Assembly: GCA_022775085.1 (NCBI GenBank)
Contig: JALFJQ010000014.1
Coordinates: forward strand, 26,078-90,077
Direction: 5' to 3'
Source: Clostridiales bacterium
GTDB lineage: Bacteria; Bacillota; Clostridia; Oscillospirales; Oscillospiraceae
DNA: 64,000 bases
Shown here: piece after piece, positions 61,843 through 64,000 of the stretch
Numbering within the stretch: position 1 is the first letter of the stretch
Layout: each line of letters starts with the position of its first letter
Made by a program: the position numbers and the translations under genes
The notes under the pieces: model-generated
What the model was told of the DNA's origin: nothing
The model's database searches: none
Seen by the model: only the letters and a program-made list of their open reading frames with translations

Positions 61843-62256
61843 TCATTTTGCCAGCCAGCGGGCAATCTCCTCGTCGGTGCCCAGCACCTGATGGGTGCCC
61901 TCCAGGGTGTGCAGGGTGCCCGCGTGGTAGTCAATGCCGGAGCTTGCGTAGTCGTAGCTTTCGGCGACCCGGGTCTTCTCCACTCTGGGGTTGGGACTGG
62001 GAATGGCGGACAGAAGGCTTCTGGTGTAGGGGTGCACGGGATTGGAGAAAATTTCCTCCGTGGTGCCGGTCTCCAGCAGATGGCCCAGATGCAGCACACC
62101 GATGCGGTCGGAAATGTACTTGACCATGGACAGGTCGTGGGCGATGAACAGGTAGGCCGTGCCGGTTTCCTGCTGAATGTCCTTCATCAGATTCACCACC
62201 TGGGCCTGAATGGACACGTCCAGAGCGGAAATGCACTCGTCGGCGATAATCAGCTT
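61843..62256 (-). pseudogene. oligopeptide ABC transporter ATPase (OppF/DppF type), 5'-truncated
   Basis: Only the C-terminal part (about 137 codons) survives. It begins in the middle of Walker B, KLIIADECISALDVSIQAQ; the usual motif is DEP, so the Pro may also be mutated. It continues with TAYLFIAHDLSMVKYISD and the oligopeptide-type tail SNPVHPYTRSLLSAIPSPNP. No P-loop or signature motif exists upstream, and AT-rich noncoding DNA starts right at 62257. An internal ATG at 62217 could give 124 residues, but they cannot form an ATPase. Confidence 0.85.
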
Positions 62257-62538
62257 CTATTTATTGCATAAAAACAGAAAAAACGACAGTTTCATTTGTA
62301 TAAAATATGACGGCGCTTTTTGTGCTGTCTGAACACGGCAGACGGACAAAATTTCGCGGCATAGCTACATTTTCGCTCTTTGTTCGCGGCTGAGAACAAA
62401 GAGCCGCATACTATGGAAAAGCTCCGCGCGGACGATGCGGATATTGGCCAGAATGCACAGCAAAAAAGCCTGTTGCTATCCGGAAGCCGATGGACTATAA
62501 TGACGGTAACCTGAATCAGGAAAGAGAGAACGGTTGTC
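62257..62538. other. AT-rich noncoding stretch with a hairpin and the MFS promoter
   Basis: No gene is supported. A ten-base perfect stem CTCTTTGTTC/GAACAAAGAG with an eight-base loop lies at 62376-62403. The MFS promoter is TTGCTA at 62473-62478 and TATAAT at 62496-62501, with 17 bases between. The left edge is the breakpoint of the truncated ATPase. Confidence 0.6.
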
Positions 62539-63726
62539 ATGGTCAAAAAATATCGGAAAACCCTGCTCGCCTGCTATCTGGGCTTTGTGACCCAGGCCAT
62601 CGCGGCAAATTTCGCGCCCCTGCTGTTTTTGAAATTCCACGGCGACTACGGTATCCCTTTGGGACAGATTGCCCTGATCTCCACGGTGTTTTTTATGACT
62701 CAGCTGGTCATGGATGTGCTGTGCGCCAAATTTGTGGACAAAATCGGCTACCGGGTCTGTGTAGTGGTGTCCAGCCTGTGCTTCTCCGCGGGCCTCGCCG
62801 GGCTGGCCTTCCTGCCGGAATGGCTCCCCAGTCCTTTTGCTGGGATCCTTGTCAGCGTGGTCATTTACGCCGTCGGCAGCGGCCTGCTGGAGGTGCTGGG
62901 CAGTCCCATTGTGGAGGCCTGTCCCTTCGACCACAAGGAGGCGGTGATGAGCCTGCTGCACTCCTTCTACTGCTGGGGCTCCGTGGGCGTGGTCGTAGTG
63001 TCTACGGTGTTTTTCACGGTGTTCGGAATTGATTGCTGGAAGTGGCTGGCCTTGCTGTGGGCGCTGATTCCTCTATATAATACCTATAACTTTGCCACCT
63101 GCCCCATTGAGACGCTGGTGGAGGAGGGCAAGGGCATGGGCATCCGGGGCCTGCTGAAGGTACCCATGTTCTGGCTGGCCATTGTGCTGATGGTCTGCGC
63201 CGGTGCCTCGGAGCTGACCATGGCCCAGTGGGCCTCCGCCTACGCCGAATCCGCCATCGGCCTGAGCAAGACCATGGGCGACCTGGCCGGCCCCTGCCTG
63301 TTCGCGGTCACCATGGGTATCAGCCGGGCCCTCTACGGAAAATACGGCGACCGCATCGAGCTGACGGGCTTCATGCTTGGCTCCGGTGTGCTCTGCCTGG
63401 TATGTTATCTGATGGCATCTCTGTCCGGAATCCCGATGGTTGGCCTCATCGGCTGCATTTTCTGCGGCTTCTCCGTGGGCATCATGTGGCCCGGCACCAT
63501 CAGCATCTCCTCCAAACGGATGCCCTATGGCGGCACTGCTATGTTTGCCCTGCTTGCCATGGCGGGAGACTTAGGCGGCGCGTTTGGCCCCAGTCTGGCA
63601 GGCGCGGTGACCCAGGCCTGCGGCGACAACTTACAGCGTGGGATGCTGGCGGGCGGCATCTTCCCGCTGGTGCTGGTAATTTGTGTACTGGCGCTGAGGC
63701 AGTCGAGCCGCAGAGCGGATGGATGA
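62539..63726 (+). CDS. MFS transporter
   Basis: A 395-residue major facilitator protein with about 12 helices. The N-terminal half has LACYLGFVTQAIAANFAPLL and FVDKIGYRVCVVVSS. The second half starts after a cytoplasmic loop near 200, with FWLAIVLMVCAGASELTMAQ. It resembles the fucose-permease/sugar MFS group (SELTMAQWASAYAE) but the substrate cannot be told. GAGAG lies upstream of the ATG. It appears to be transcribed alone. Confidence 0.9.
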   Translation: MVKKYRKTLLACYLGFVTQAIAANFAPLLFLKFHGDYGIPLGQIALISTVFFMTQLVMDVLCAKFVDKIGYRVCVVVSSLCFSAGLAGLAFLPEWLPSPFAGILVSVVIYAVGSGLLEVLGSPIVEACPFDHKEAVMSLLHSFYCWGSVGVVVVSTVFFTVFGIDCWKWLALLWALIPLYNTYNFATCPIETLVEEGKGMGIRGLLKVPMFWLAIVLMVCAGASELTMAQWASAYAESAIGLSKTMGDLAGPCLFAVTMGISRALYGKYGDRIELTGFMLGSGVLCLVCYLMASLSGIPMVGLIGCIFCGFSVGIMWPGTISISSKRMPYGGTAMFALLAMAGDLGGAFGPSLAGAVTQACGDNLQRGMLAGGIFPLVLVICVLALRQSSRRADG

Positions 63727-63891
63727 AGTCTCCTGCCAAACCTTCCGCTTCCGCGCGGCTGGATCCGGAATTGGAAAGCCGTCAGCTTCACATGGACGGA
63801 ATCGCCGGCTTTTTGGAGACGCTTTTCAGGGCCTGTCTCTGCGTCAGACAGCCCGGTTTGCAGGGTGTGGAGTTCCAATCAGAAAAAAGTG

Positions 63892-63920
63892 TTGACAAAC
63901 CCGAAAATCCATGATATACT
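63892..63920 (+). promoter_or_regulatory. promoter of the initiator tRNA gene
   Basis: Perfect TTGACA and TATACT separated by 17 bases, 30 bases before the tRNA. Confidence 0.88.
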
Positions 63921-63950
63921 ACCTAAGCACTTTGAGGTGCGGATGAATAT

Positions 63951-64000
63951 CGCGGAGTAGAGCAGTTGGAAGCTCGTCGGGCTCATAACCCGGAGGTCGT
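63951..64000 (+). tRNA. initiator tRNA-fMet (CAU), cut by the window end
   Basis: Begins CGCGGAGTAGAGCAGTTGG with the C at position 1 that is typical of bacterial initiator tRNA. The anticodon loop is CTCATAA, flanked by GGG/CCC pairs, also an initiator feature. The 50 visible bases cover the acceptor 5' arm, D arm and anticodon arm; the rest lies outside the window. Confidence 0.92.

Noticed and set aside
62292..62546. An 84-codon minus-strand frame upstream of the MFS gene
   Set aside because: It covers the MFS promoter and start, has a perfect hairpin inside it and no ribosome site.
63723..63914. A 63-codon frame overlapping the MFS stop
   Set aside because: No ribosome site, and it runs through the strong promoter of the initiator tRNA gene; probably chance.

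Overview
The window looks like chromosome of a GC-rich anaerobic gut Firmicute, most probably an Oscillospiraceae-type member of the Clostridia. That placement is inferred from rubrerythrin, a ThiW-type thiamine uptake gene, a selenium-dependent molybdenum hydroxylase cluster, FmdE/MoaE genes, Gram-positive Shine-Dalgarno sites and many short palindromic repeats. No 16S gene is present, so the genus cannot be fixed.

Layout. 0-8.5 kb: a GH13 alpha-glucosidase, a minus-strand minD-like/mgsA/hisS group, pta, a small Cys-rich protein divergent from an XRE regulator, rubrerythrin and a solitary phage baseplate-like gene. 8.4-12.4 kb: an iron-sulfur aldo/keto reductase, a two-domain C39-like/SleB-like wall protein (copy A), an unknown 142-aa protein, a decayed IS1182-family element and a HIT hydrolase. 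12.4-19.7 kb: a minus-strand membrane and glycan-type cassette (DedA-like exporter, GtrA, a large membrane protein, an FAD oxidoreductase), DUF89, then HAD-udk-murI. 19.8-25 kb: a Cys/Asn/Gly-rich microprotein and the thiamine locus (TPP riboswitch with terminator, thiM-thiE, an unidentified structured leader, thiW, thiD, thiC). 25-36.5 kb: cbiM, prsW, gltBD, an esterase, and two genes apparently fused by a deletion (a circularly permuted ATP-grasp gene and an AstE/M14-type gene).

36.5-48.3 kb is a coherent purine and selenium region. A three-subunit molybdenum hydroxylase (minus strand) faces a plus-strand maturation operon: DUF3343, a cysteine-desulfurase-like gene, yedF, selD, yqeB, yqeC and a ModE-MocA fusion. 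A xanthine-type permease and xpt follow. Together they could import xanthine, salvage it, or oxidise it with a Se/Mo enzyme. 48.3-52.4 kb holds a YgjP-like peptidase, a DUF134-NifX fusion and a MoxR/VWA pair. 52.4-56.3 kb has a GNAT enzyme, a polar amino-acid ABC transporter and a cytidylate-kinase-like gene. 56.5-58.6 kb has copy B of the C39-like/SleB-like protein and a secreted Glu-rich protein, followed by a MITE-like element. 59-64 kb has moaE, fmdE and a LytTR-PAS regulator, a DMT exporter, a truncated OppF-like ATPase, an MFS transporter and the 5' part of an initiator tRNA.

The most notable observations are these. The two C39-like/SleB-like paralogues have lost opposite catalytic residues. 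A multi-helix RNA precedes thiW and does not read as a TPP aptamer. A deletion junction near 35,655 breaks two genes. An identical 12-bp palindrome lies in the promoters of rubrerythrin and the DUF134-NifX gene. An interspersed repeat family keeps its central stem while its sequence changes. All functional calls come from reading sequence and motifs; no database search was possible.
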